Shown here: positions 45,811-55,728 of the stretch, piece after piece | How positions within the stretch are numbered: position 1 is the stretch's first letter | Layout: each line of letters begins with the position of its first letter | NCBI GenBank assembly: GCA_021904315.1 | Contig: CM038922.1 | Location: 9,337,347 to 9,401,346, forward strand | Length of the DNA stretch: 64,000 bases | Reading direction: 5' to 3' | DNA from: Sphagnum magellanicum | Lineage: Eukaryota; Streptophyta; Sphagnopsida; Sphagnales; Sphagnaceae | The notes under the pieces: generated by a model | Seen by the model: only the letters and a program-made list of their open reading frames with translations | Told to the model about the DNA's origin: nothing | The model's database searches: none | Program-made: the position numbers and the translations under genes

Positions 45811-48800
45811 TACTTTCAAGTATTTAAATTTTACTTTTCAAATTATTAAAAAATCAAAGGTCCAATTCAAGTACTTGTAAGTGCATTGGAAAAACATAAT
45901 TATATAAATACAACTTTTAAAACTAATGCCAAAAATAGTTAAGAAATAATGTACCAAAAAAAAATGATATTATTTCATAAATTCATTTATTTGTTGTACC
46001 TTTTATTTGGAGACCCCCAATCTTTACATAGGAAAGCTACTTTTTGGGCTACTTTATCATGTTTTCATGCATGTAATGTAATTGAAATGAAAAAAAATTG
46101 TAATTTGCAAACTTTTATTAATCATAAATTAATCAAAACATTATCTCACAATCGTTGAATCTACTAACAACTAATACTTTAAATCTTTAATGCACATGCT
46201 ATTTTTTTGTAAAAAAATTATATTAGTAGAGATTTACACATACCCTATATTTATCATAAATTTATTTTCAAAATATGCATAACTCTTTTTTGAATTAATT
46301 AACTTATAATTTATATGCAAGAACCAATATATTACATCTTATATTTCTACTAATGTATTTTTTACTTTTTTCAAGTATTCAAAATATAGCTTTTGATTTC
46401 AAATTACACATTCCTAACATATTTAATAATTGATTACATCAATTGCATGTAATTTTTCATCACATGTCTTTCAATCAACAATCATGTTAGTTTAAAAAAA
46501 TGTGCGATTCACATCCAATTGAAAATTTATAAATTTCATTTTTTCATTCAACATATAAAATTTTAGGCTTAATGACTTAATGACTCATTAAATGATAGAT
46601 TATTTATGTTTTGAAACATGAATTTACAATTATAACTATAATTATTGACCTAAACATTATGATCATTGATTGTAAAAGTCCTAAATTCAACCTATATTTC
46701 AACATTTAAAAATGCCTTGGCGTATGTGAAATTTTTAAGAGTTTCAACTTTTGTTCAGTTCATGGTTTGACCATAAGTTTGAATTTTTGGCTATAATTTT
46801 CAAAACAAGATAAAATTGTAGTACAAAAAGTTGAAAGACAAAGAAAAGCTAGCTCAAGAAGAACTTTTTTATAAAAAAAAGAAAGAAAAGAAAGAAAAGA
46901 CAAATACATGTAGAGAACAATGTGTCTTTTCATACTTAATTTAGCCAAACAAAAATGTCTTTTCACATCTAAAAACAATTAGGGCACACAAGCATACATA
47001 GCTTGAAGCCATAGACTTTGGATAAATCTAGATAACAAGGAAATGATATAAATCATAATTATATGTAACATGTAAACGTTTCAATTGATTAATGAGTAGT
47101 TAAGTGATGTTCAAATGTTTCAAACCTTGACATTGTTCTTATTATTATCTTAGGTAATGGGGGCATTCCCACAAGGGTTTGACTGATCCGGATTTGTACA
47201 AGAATCACATTTCCTTTAACAATTAGTTTAATTGATTACCTATTGTACGGGTGGTGAGAAAAACCATGGGTTAGTGGGCAAATGAAACACACAACCACTT
47301 ACAAGGTGACCATGAGTACCAATCATGTTAAGCAACTATGTTATCATGCTTTCATGTTTTCAAAGTGAAGTGAAGTTGAAATACTTCTCACAAAAATTCC
47401 AAATCTTGAAGGTTTGAACTTCTTAAAAAAAGAATTCCCCAAACTAAACCATTTACTACGTTTTACTACAATAGAAAATGAAACTCATAAATGTAGGGAA
47501 AACCCACCAAAGAACCTTTTATCTCTTTTCTTATGTTCCTTCCAAATTATGGACACTTTAACTTGCAAGTTTGGAAAAACCACTTAAGCTTGGAATAAAA
47601 CTTCAAAAGCTAATGGAAGCATATGCCTTGACCTAGGGTTACATGCATAAGGAATATTCATAGGCTTCAGATAACATGGCTTTGTTTATTACCATAATAA
47701 AATCATATTATCCAAAGCCTATGATTGGGTTTAGAAAACATACATAACTCTAATTTGATTATTAGACAAGATGAGACGATGTGTTGGAAGAGGGATCACA
47801 TTCATTGTGCCCATGTGAAATAAAATGAAATGGGGATGTCTTTCCTTCTTTGCTATCCTTGGGTCATCTCTAGGGTTGTAATTTTTCATTGTTGTGATAA
47901 CATGATTATTATGTATATTAGCTACTCAAGAAGTCATCAACAAAAGTGAATTTGTGAGTTAGGAAAGTTATATTGTAATTAGCCTTCTAACAGTTATAGG
48001 CAAGCTTCTAATGAGGAAGAAAGGACAAAAACTAAGAATTGGACAAGTTTTTTAGAATAATAAGTTAAGACAATATATTACTTTTTTGGAGAGAAATTCT
48101 TACCATTGAAAAAAATCTTGAATAAAAATAGACAGACACAATCACAATTAACAAGGGAATGTATAACACAATTCAAGATTGTTTAACATGCAATTGAATG
48201 CATGAAAATTTTAACTGAAATGCCACCAAAAGACGTGGAATAAATATTGAGAAGGGGTCAACATTAATTGTATGATTTGGTGGGTAGTTAAAACTTGATG
48301 TCAATTATGCATATGTAATTTTCATAATATAAACCCCTCTCCTTTTAGGAGTCCACATTCTAAGTATAGCACAAGGTTAGGAAATACATGGTTAAACAAA
48401 GCCGTTCACATTGATCTTAATTTCATTGTCAAAAGTTATGATAATATGGTTCATGACAATTGAATTTTGTAAGCCCTTCAATTTGGAGAAAAGAACAATC
48501 TAAATGTGAATTACATTATGCATTTTCCATTAATGTACATGTTATTGAAGAATTCATTTTTACATTTATCACAATCAAATGATTTCAGTTGTGATTGTGG
48601 TTTTATTTGGGTAACATTTAGGGGTCCCTTTCTCTCTAGCCCAATGCCCCATTTTTCTTTGATCCTTACCATTGGTGCCCAATAATTTGTAATATCAATG
48701 CAACCACCTTTCATGTTAATTAGTTGGGGTGCACCCAAAGTTTTTGTTTCCTCTCTTGAAATGATCACACATCACAAAGTTTTTGGAAACATTAACATAA

Positions 48801-49220
48801 TTTTTTTGGAAATAAGACTTTTGTTAAAATGCTAAGGGTGATAATTGGAGGTACATAAAGCACTCTGAGAAAATTTGTAGTGTATGTGGAGGGCACTTTA
48901 TGTCTATGAATTTCCCTTCTAGAAATTGTGAAGGACATTGTGCCTCCTCCTCAAAGATGAGAAGGAAATTATGCCTACTTATAGGTGTAAGAACCCTCCC
49001 ATTCATACACCTTGCGATCAACATAGATTTGGTTCACAATCATTTTGCCTTGTGATTTACGATAGGTAAAGCCCATGGGTGGGAACATTCCCAAAAATAT
49101 TGGGCTGGATTTTGCTATCGCCTTGTCTCAGGCCCCTTATTTTGGGAAGGCCCCCACCCTAGGGCTTTATATACACATAGTGACTTCTAAATCAATTGAG
49201 CCCATAAATAATTGCATTTG
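45811..49220. other. AT-rich intergenic DNA, nothing recognised
   Basis: Short minus frames 46760-46978, 48511-48768 and 48824-49024 have no recognisable domain. A small GAAA-rich simple repeat lies at about 46875-46898. Confidence 0.5.
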
Positions 49221-49227
49221 GTTGACC

Positions 49228-49505
49228 CAAATTACTCTTATTTCCCGAAAGGAATCAATCCTCAAAAATAGTCCCTTTTTTTGTTAAATTGAAATTAATC
49301 GTATTATTAGCTAATCATATATTTACTCCATGTTAAATAAATCCCAAAAGAACAAACCCCCCAAAATAGCCTTATTTCCCAAAAAGGTCAACCCCCCAAA
49401 TTCCTCTGATTCCCCAAAAGGATTAACCCTCCAAGTAATCTTATTTCTCAAAAAGAATTAATGCCATATTAATTTTATTTCCCAAATGGATTAATCCTCG
49501 AATTA
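49228..49505 (+). repeat. Minisatellite, unit about 35 bp
   Basis: From 49355, four to five units each contain TTATTTCCCAAAAAGG(A/T)TTAA followed by CCC(T/C)CCAA. Earlier diverged units lie at 49228-49290, separated by about 65 bp of other sequence. Confidence 0.8.
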
Positions 49506-49512
49506 GTTCCCA

Positions 49513-50110
49513 CTAGTCAAAATAAAATTTATGAACAGTAAACTTTTGGCACTTCAAACAAAGAAGAGATTGCAAGTTGAGCGCAAGAGAGAGACTAAGC
49601 ACGAGAAAGCAAGAAACCGGGAGGAATAGAGAAACAGACTCCTCAAGAGAGCTAAGGAGAGAGAGATAGAAGAACAAATGAGGTCTCAACATCTCAAATT
49701 GGCAGAAGTGACGTGGCCTCACTAGCGTCCAGAATTTCTTGCAGTCTCTGCCGGAAGCCTCCTGTTCAAACACAGGTCATTAACTTTTTGAGTGGGTCAC
49801 TAACTCGCTAATTTTCTAATATGGACTGCGTCAGTAATGGGCTTGGTCGCAGTTGATTCCCAGTAACTTCGTTAGGTAGATGAAAGTGACTTGCATGCTG
49901 CGCCCACCAACGCCTGCTTTTTCAACACATCCACAAATTTCTCGTGTACATGCGAGGCCCAGGAAGCCTTCATTATTTCATTTCCCCCAGCGTGTCACTC
50001 TTGTCTATATTAACACCTCTCCTATTAATTAGATGATGTGCCTCCCAAGTTCATTTTGTTATATTCTTCCAACGAGCCAATTTGATTGGCCCATTGCTCC
50101 AAAAAAATGA
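49513..50110. other. Moderately GC-richer stretch with a GA-rich block, no gene recognised
   Basis: 49560-49690 has a strongly purine-rich plus strand (many GAGA and AAGA). The minus frame 49773-49513 is its pyrimidine-strand translation, rich in Ser and Leu, and is not called as a gene. Confidence 0.45.
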
Positions 50111-50214
50111 AACTATGGAGACTCCTCAAAATAGAATGTTCTGTTGTGATGTATATAGTTCCTCCCCTTCGGACCACCTATATAGGTGAAAGGTGGACAA
50201 CATTTGCCTAAGCA

Positions 50215-50335
50215 ATTGGCATAAAAATGAGGGTCTATGGAGAACATGTTGGGGAACATATTGGGAACCTGATAGGAACTCATTAAGAACATTAATGTAA
50301 CATAGTGGGAACACATTGGGAACCAGGGAATTTAA
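50215..50335 (+). repeat. Short tandem repeat of GGGAACATATTGGGAAC type
   Basis: Loose units of 15-20 bp: GGGGAACATATTGGGAACC and AGTGGGAACACATTGGGAACC, with intermediate units that have lost G's. Confidence 0.65.
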
Positions 50336-51118
50336 AAGAAAAGAATCCCTCAACCCTGCCCCCCAAAACCTTAAACAGAAAAAAGCAAGGCACCTTGAGC
50401 CTTCCCAGTGGCTGAAAGGGAACCTGTAGCGAACTCTACATGATCCTAGAATGTGGGGATACCAAACTTTGGCCGGTTTTTGGGTGCATTACAATGTCTC
50501 TACCCTAAAAAGCAGAGTCCCAAATAATTGACAAGGTAAGATGTCCACACCAGCCCTCTTAGCCCTCCAATCCAACCCCAATCCAACAATTGGAAACCAA
50601 AAACTAATTTCAGAGTCTTTTAAAGCCTTTTCTTTGCAAAAGGAGAGTCTGCCCAGACACTAGAACATTGACAAATTCTATTCCTAAAATTGGCTGCCAC
50701 TATTTTTGGCCTGGACTACTTGCCCTTCCTAACAACAACCTACCTTTTCACAAATTCAAACAGTAAGGAAATGGCCAGAATCTTCTGGTTCGTAAAAGTC
50801 AAGTGGTACCATGTGAGAGGCTAGAGGCTAGAGGCAGTAGATGTGTCAAAAGTTCCATCCCTATGGTATGGGACTATGGACCCATGAAACTTCAAATAAG
50901 TGACTACTGGGGGCCACTGCACGGAAAGTGGTCTGGGTCTTCTTACCTCTTGGGAATGGCAATCATTTGGCCTACCTCCCAAGAAAAAAGAAGGGTTCTA
51001 CCCACCAAACTTTCTCTGAATTTGAGTTACACATGACATTGCCCAATAGGTGCAGCTCCTTCTACTTTCCCATCAAACAATTTGCCTTGTTGTTTTGTGC
51101 TCTGCACGGTTGTTTTGC
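50336..51118. other. Intergenic DNA of mixed composition
   Basis: More balanced in base composition than the background, but the frames (plus 50803-51036 and 50928-51191) have no recognised domain or convincing start. Confidence 0.4.
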
Positions 51119-51393
51119 ACAAAAAACCGGCACGGATTCATGTTCTGATGTCCTGTGCAGAAAACAAAAATTCACATGCAGTTCCACATGAGATTCAAAT
51201 TCACCAGAAGGGAAGAAGGCTAGTGTTTATTCTCTAAGCACTAGTCAGGGAAAAAACTGGGAAGGATTCATGTTCTGATGGTTCTGTGCAGGAATTTTTA
51301 AAAAACAAATCACATGTTCTGCAGCTCCGCATGGGATTCTAATCCACCACCAAGGGAAGAAGGCTATTAGTTATTCTCTAAGCAGTAGTCACT
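51119..51393 (+). repeat. Tandem duplication, period about 130 bp
   Basis: AAAAAACCGG(C/G)... followed by GGATTCATGTTCTGATG starts at 51121 and 51251; both copies continue through a GGGAAGAAGGCTA and a TATTCTCTAAGCA(C/G)TAGTCA phrase. Confidence 0.9.
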
Positions 51394-51954
51394 TCCCTAC
51401 TCCTTGAAATGAGCACCATGACCTAGTCTGTAGAGAATAAATGCATGATTAGAGAACTTGGACACTTTCAAAAAGCACATTGTTGATAAAAGCACGTTTT
51501 CATACCTTGTTGAAAATTCTGTTCTTCTAAAATATGCATAGGCAAACACTAGACATGCCTAACCAATTAAATGTAATTGAATTTTCAACTCAAAAAGTAC
51601 ACATGCTTGTAGGGATGCCCAATAATATCTAACGTTTATTTTGTCTTAGTCCTCAATTATCATTGATTGTGTTTAAGTATGGATCCAAATTGGGACTTTA
51701 TATTTTCATAAATGAAGGATGCTAAACACTTTCCTGCGCCCAGATGCAAGACGTTCACACAGAACATTGGCAACCAAGAAAATGCACAGAATGTTCTTCA
51801 CTTTTTTTTGAAGAACTGAAGAACATTGGAAACGGGGATGCATGGTTTCTTGCAGAACTGTGCAAGGCCAAAAAGGTGTGCAAAAAGACAAGTGAAACCA
51901 GCGCAGGACAGAGCTTGTTAACTCGTGTTTAGCACCCCACTTCATGAATTATAA
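51394..51954. other. Intergenic DNA, nothing firm
   Basis: A balanced-composition block at 51706-51945 is open on both strands but has no recognisable protein motif. Confidence 0.4.
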
Positions 51955-52013
51955 GTGGTGTGCCAGAGTGGTTGATCACTTTCACTTTGAGTGGGAGTCT
52001 TGGGTTCAAATCT
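51955..52013 (+). repeat. tRNA-derived SINE-like head (A box and B box)
   Basis: GTGGTGTGCCAGAGTGGTTG contains an A-box-like TGCCAGAGTGGTTGA of the Leu/Ser tRNA type, and GGGTTCAAATC at 52002-52012 is a B box at suitable spacing. It does not fold as an intact tRNA, so a SINE or tRNA fossil is the better reading. Confidence 0.5.
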
Positions 52014-52089
52014 TTTTACAATGGAGACCTTTGTCATGAATGTATTTCTTCAAGAACAAAGGAGAATCATTTTCATTGAATGGTTGTGT

Positions 52090-52430
52090 ATTTGTTTTGT
52101 AGGAAAACACGATTCCCTGGGACACATGAGATCAAGTCTCTTAGGATTGCTTGGGGTCAATCAGCCCAAATTCATGGTTCCTTGGGGCAAATGGCCCCAG
52201 ATTCTCAAGAGCAATATGTTTTCTCAAGGAAAACGGGTCCAAAACATGGTTCTCCAAGGCAACCCAAATTCCCTAGGGAAACATGATTTTTTGGAGCAAA
52301 TAGACCTAACTTCTTTTGAACCATTATGGTTTCGGCATAGGAAATTGCCTGGAGAAACTTGGTTAAGTGCCGTTTTCCCTCTGGAAGTGAGGGAAACTTG
52401 GTTAAGTCCCCTGATCCTCAACGAAGTTGC
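52090..52430 (+). repeat. Minisatellite of CCCTGGGGCAAA / GGAAACATGGTT type
   Basis: Recurring CATGGTTCCTTGGGGCAAAT-like and CCTAGGGAAACATGATT-like phrases with diverged spacing of about 30-35 bp. The open frame through it (from a GTG at 51991) starts inside the tRNA-like module and is judged to be an artefact. Confidence 0.65.
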
Positions 52431-52537
52431 CAGTTCCTGTTTCTCTAAGGCAACTTGCTTGAGGGAGTTGTCTGAGGACTACATCCTTTTGTTCAATTGT
52501 TCATGAACAAACAAAATAAAATAGAGAATTTGCAAAA

Positions 52538-52590
52538 GGAATTGAACCCTAGACCTTTGGGGGGTGAAGGCATTCTAATGAGTGCACCAC
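52538..52590 (-). repeat. tRNA-like module on the minus strand
   Basis: The minus strand reads GTGGTGCACTCATTAGAATG at its left and TCTAGGGTTCAATTCC at its right, an A-box-like and a good B-box-like element. It faces the module at 51955 across the minisatellite. Confidence 0.5.
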
Positions 52591-53245
52591 AATATAACAA
52601 AAAAATATTGGTGTGAAACATTCATCACAGTTTGAGTATAATAATAAAAAATAATAATTTAATTTGCTCGCAGAGCCTGTGGTATTCAACCTGTGTTGTA
52701 TTGAGCCAGATGCTACATTTCCAAAATTTCAAGGCTGTTTTGACAATAACAACTACTAATAATTGTCTTTGAAATCGAAGTTTTCATTCATTTGCAAGAC
52801 CAGTGACCATAAGATAACTAAATATTACAATTAAATGTGTGGTCTCAATATCGCATTATGTGGTAGGGTAAAGCTTGAGGATATGGGCTTTGCCAACCTT
52901 GGGCTTATCAAGTGTAAAGGCTTGCTCCAATTTGTTTTCCCTGTGGTATTATCTGATGGGTAGCACTAGAGGAAATGAAAAAATGCAGCATGTTTCAAAA
53001 ACACAGAACACCTACCACAGCAGCCATTTTGATTTTTTGAAATTGCCCCCTCACAACAGAGGAAAAATTACATTGGGTAAGGTGCCCTCTGATTACACAA
53101 GAAAAATCAGAGCAGGTCTTTACAACCTCAACCAATTTTATTTTCATAAAGCATTTGCTTTATTTTTTCCTTTGTATATTTTTATCCTTCATCTAGCAGA
53201 AGAAATCATAAACGCAGACATCTAATGATGTTGTAAAAAAATAAC
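52591..53245. other. Intergenic DNA with one unrecognised plus-strand frame
   Basis: The frame 52875-53225 (116 codons) has ordinary composition but no known motif. Confidence 0.35.
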
Positions 53246-53799
53246 TTACACAATTTGAAAGATACTTTCCATCTTGTCAGAGCTGAAGTTCCTCATCAGC
53301 CATCCCTCCTCACCATCCCTATGACTATAGCATTGTTCCTTTGCAGTGTCATTGTCATGACAACACTGTATGTAGGAGAAGAATCTATCAGCATACCCTT
53401 CCGGATCTGATAAACCCTTCTCCAATATTAACAAAAAAAGCATTCATCAAATGGAGTAGGAATATATGTAGATCCTAGGTTGAAAGCTGTCTGTCCTCCA
53501 TTTAGAGCATATAAGGGTAAGTTGTCATGTGAAATAGGGAAATGTGATGTAGAAATTGGTCCTAGAAGGCTTGAAATAACATCTAAGGTCCTTGTACCAA
53601 GATGGGTATGAGCCAATGCTTGTTTGTGCCATAGAATAGACATAGTTTGTTGCTGAAAATAATGAAGATATTTAATCATTGTTGGTGCATATTCTAGGTC
53701 CATTTGTGGAAAAATGATATTTTCAGGTATGTTATTTAGTGGGGGTATGTTGGGTTTCACATGCAAGCGAAAGGAATTTGTCCATAGAAAGGTAGTCAC
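53246..53799 (-). pseudogene. Unrecognised coding-like remnant with a frameshift
   Basis: Two overlapping minus frames, 53799-53428 and 53443-53246, read as one protein if a shift near 53435 is allowed: the first ends in STYIPTPFDE and the second runs on through GLSDPEGYADRFFSYIQCCH and SHRDGEEGWLMRNFSSDK. The composition is protein-like and non-repetitive. I do not recognise the family. The first frame opens with GTG and no ATG-led start is evident, so a fragment is likely. Confidence 0.35.
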
Positions 53800-53869
53800 A
53801 AGTCACAAAATTTGTTTCATTTTTTGTGCCTCATGTAGCAAAATTATAAAAGGATTCTTCTAAGTTTCG

Positions 53870-53940
53870 TATCTGCTCTATAGGCAAATTTGTCTAAATC
53901 TTCTTGTGGATAATCATCAATTTGGCTACATCACAAAATG
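53870..53940 (+). repeat. Copy of the repeat found upstream of the 7.4-kb gene
   Basis: AAATTTGTCTAAATCTTCTTG and then GGCTACATCACAAAATGG parallel 6188-6242. It lies about 1.3 kb upstream of the broken paralogue, as the other copy lies about 1.5 kb upstream of the equivalent point in the intact gene. Confidence 0.55.
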
Positions 53941-54323
53941 GGCAAAAAAGAAAAAGAAAAAACAGCTCATGAGTAGAATCCTCATTACTTTGACATATTT
54001 TTCCTCAATTTCTATGGTAAAGGAGTGGAGATAGGCAAGAGTATTCGTAACAAACGTATGGAATTATACCTATTTGGGTATAAATATTTCAGTGCAGGAC
54101 CACCAAACATTGTCTTATGCTTTGCCTTAGTATTATGTCGCAGGGCTGCCCAGTGCTGATTCTGTATTTGTTCCTCACATTCTCTTGGACGTCAATTGGA
54201 GTCCCTCGCTCTTAATGTGAAAGAACAGGCTGCAGATGGTGGATTCTGCCAGGTGCGCTCCCGGAGCTCGCCCAGTGAGTTGTTATGTGTCAGAGAATCT
54301 GCCGTTCATGACCCATTCTCTGG

Positions 54324-54330
54324 TATAAAA
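54324..54330 (+). promoter_or_regulatory. Candidate TATA box
   Basis: GGTATAAAAGGCC is a near-ideal plant TATA box in a locally GC-richer context. The next credible coding sequence on this strand is the 203-residue ORF at 55729, about 1.4 kb on, so if used this promoter would produce a long leader. Confidence 0.4.
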
Positions 54331-54697
54331 GGCCTCTTACACCTACTTAGAAACACTTATGCAAGGTGCCATCCAAGATACCTTAGGAAACTTCTTGGAG
54401 TGCAGCAAGGTTGGACAATCTGAGGAGGAATTCAACTCAAGCCAAGAAACAATTACCAATAAAGAAATAAAAAAGTTTTGTCAGATTTGCAATTGAGTAT
54501 CCAATATTTAGCATGCAACCAAGAAGGCGCTTACGGAGTACGGAATGGCCAGGCCCCTGCCCATTATGTTGGGTGGGCCGCAGGTCCATTTAGTGGACCT
54601 ACTTGAGTAATTTGAGAAGAAAAAACAAGAACCCTGCAGGCAGGAAGAAGGAGCTAGCACCTGTCGACGAGCGTCCCCACCGGTCCTCCTACCCTAT

Positions 54698-54865
54698 TTG
54701 CAATTTCATCGGTAAATGGCGACAAAATGGCAGGCCAAAATGGGGTCTTTCTGCCCCCATTTTGCAATCTCGTCGGTAAATGGCGACAAAATGGCAGGCC
54801 AAATGGGGTCTGTTTGCCCCCATTTTGCAATTTCGTCGGTAAGTTGCGACAGTTTGGCATCTGGA
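54698..54865 (+). repeat. 63-64-bp tandem repeat derived from a gene leader, about 2.5 copies
   Basis: TTGCAATTTCATCGGTAA and its variants occur at 54698, 54762 and 54825, separated by 64 and 63 bp. The unit core, TTTCTGCCCCCATTTTGCAA then TCTCGTCGGTAA, resembles 7227-7270 just after the TATA box of the intact gene (TTTCTGCCCCCACGCCCC...TTCGTCGGTACGTTGC). The array therefore looks like an expansion of this gene family's leader. Confidence 0.75.
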
Positions 54866-54915
54866 AGGGCCCATTTCATTTAGTGGGTGGATGTCACAAG
54901 AGATTCTCTGGGAAC

Positions 54916-54940
54916 CTTCTTCTTCTTCTTCTTCTTCTTC
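54916..54940 (+). repeat. (CTT)n microsatellite
   Basis: About eight perfect CTT units in the leader of the broken paralogue. The intact gene has a short GCA-type triplet run at a comparable place. Confidence 0.9.
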
Positions 54941-54954
54941 GTTACAAGCATTGC

Positions 54955-55412
54955 ATGAAAAGCGCGGTAATCGACTGACTCCTCCGCTTCGCCAATAACG
55001 TGTTTTTAATTTCGTGTTCAAAGATGCGAACAGAGGATTCTTAGATCAACATTCTTGTCTGGATAAATTAGGGCCAGGCTCAAGCTCTTTCACTAACAAC
55101 AGCAATATGAAGATTAAATCTCCCCCAAGCACACACACGTCGTCTCAAGACCAGGCTCTACCTCGACATCGGCAGTAGCAACCGCGTGATTTCCGATACA
55201 GAGGCAGGAGAGGTAGTTTGGGACTCTCTTGTTCTTTTAAAGGGTTCTGTTACCAACCCCATTTGTGCAAAGTAGCATTGGAAGGTCGTCCGGCAGAGGA
55301 GAGGATACTTGTCTGGGAAGTGAGTCGACAAAGAACAGAAGGAAGTCCGCAGCATCAGAAACGAGATTTGTCAGGTACTGCAGATAAGGGGTTTTACAGT
55401 GCTCGGTTTTTT
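54955..55412 (+). pseudogene. Broken partial paralogue of the 7.4-kb membrane-protein gene (exon 1)
   Basis: The order of matches follows the intact gene: AAAGCGCGGTAATCGAC near 54958 (intact: AAAGCGCGGCGGCGTCGAC), an ATG at 55024 that meets TAG after six codons, and then the conserved block from about 55208. In that block LCKVALEGRPAEE parallels LCRVALEDWQSSAE; a shift follows, after which KEVRSIRNEICQ parallels KEIRSTRNEIYQ in another frame, and an extra 8 bases precede the GFYSA codons near 55396. The low-complexity region is mostly lost and homology stops at the G-run at 55413. The product cannot be made as in the intact gene, but the DNA may serve as leader for the ORF downstream. Confidence 0.8.
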
Positions 55413-55592
55413 GGGGGGGGGGGGGGGGAGATGCGATGTTGTTGTTTTTTTCTCAATGGGATCGAATGTTGTCAAGATCTTGCAACCCCAGCGGTGACAT
55501 CTGATCAGCCCCACTCGGCCAAGTCGAAACGTCTATTAGTTCCCGGTTTTTTTTTTTTTTTCCCCCTTCTGTTTCTTGACTTCTGTTGACAG
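55375..55592 (+). other. Possible intron joining the broken exon to the 203-residue ORF
   Basis: CAG|GTACTG at 55374/55375 is a good donor, and the acceptor TTGACAG ending at 55592 is preceded by 15 T, 5 C and TTCTGTTTCTTG, an unusually strong pyrimidine tract. A second acceptor candidate (GTGACTCAG) ends at 55694. The interval includes a run of 16 G at 55413-55428. Confidence 0.4.
55413..55428 (+). repeat. Run of 16 G
   Basis: An uninterrupted G homopolymer, rare in this AT-rich DNA, at the exact point where similarity to the intact gene ends. It could form G-quadruplex-like structure, and its length may be a sequencing or assembly error. Confidence 0.9.
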
Positions 55593-55728
55593 GGCCATAG
55601 AGCTTACAGTTTTCGAGAACTTTGATTTCGAGCTTGCATGAAATGAGACTTCCTGAACTAACACATCTGAAGAACGTTGCTGCTTGTGACTCAGGTGGAA
55701 GCTGTGCAAAAATCCAAAGCAGTGCAAG

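Noticed and set aside
51991..52506. 171-codon frame as a gene
   Set aside because: It opens with GTG inside a tRNA-like module and runs through a minisatellite; no protein motif is recognisable.
54196..54423. 75-codon frame downstream of the repeat copy
   Set aside because: No ATG start (TTG), no recognisable domain, and a strong TATA box lies inside it.
54654..55021. Minus-strand frames with RHLPTRLQNGG repeats and a Glu run
   Set aside because: They translate the 63-bp leader repeat and the CTT microsatellite.
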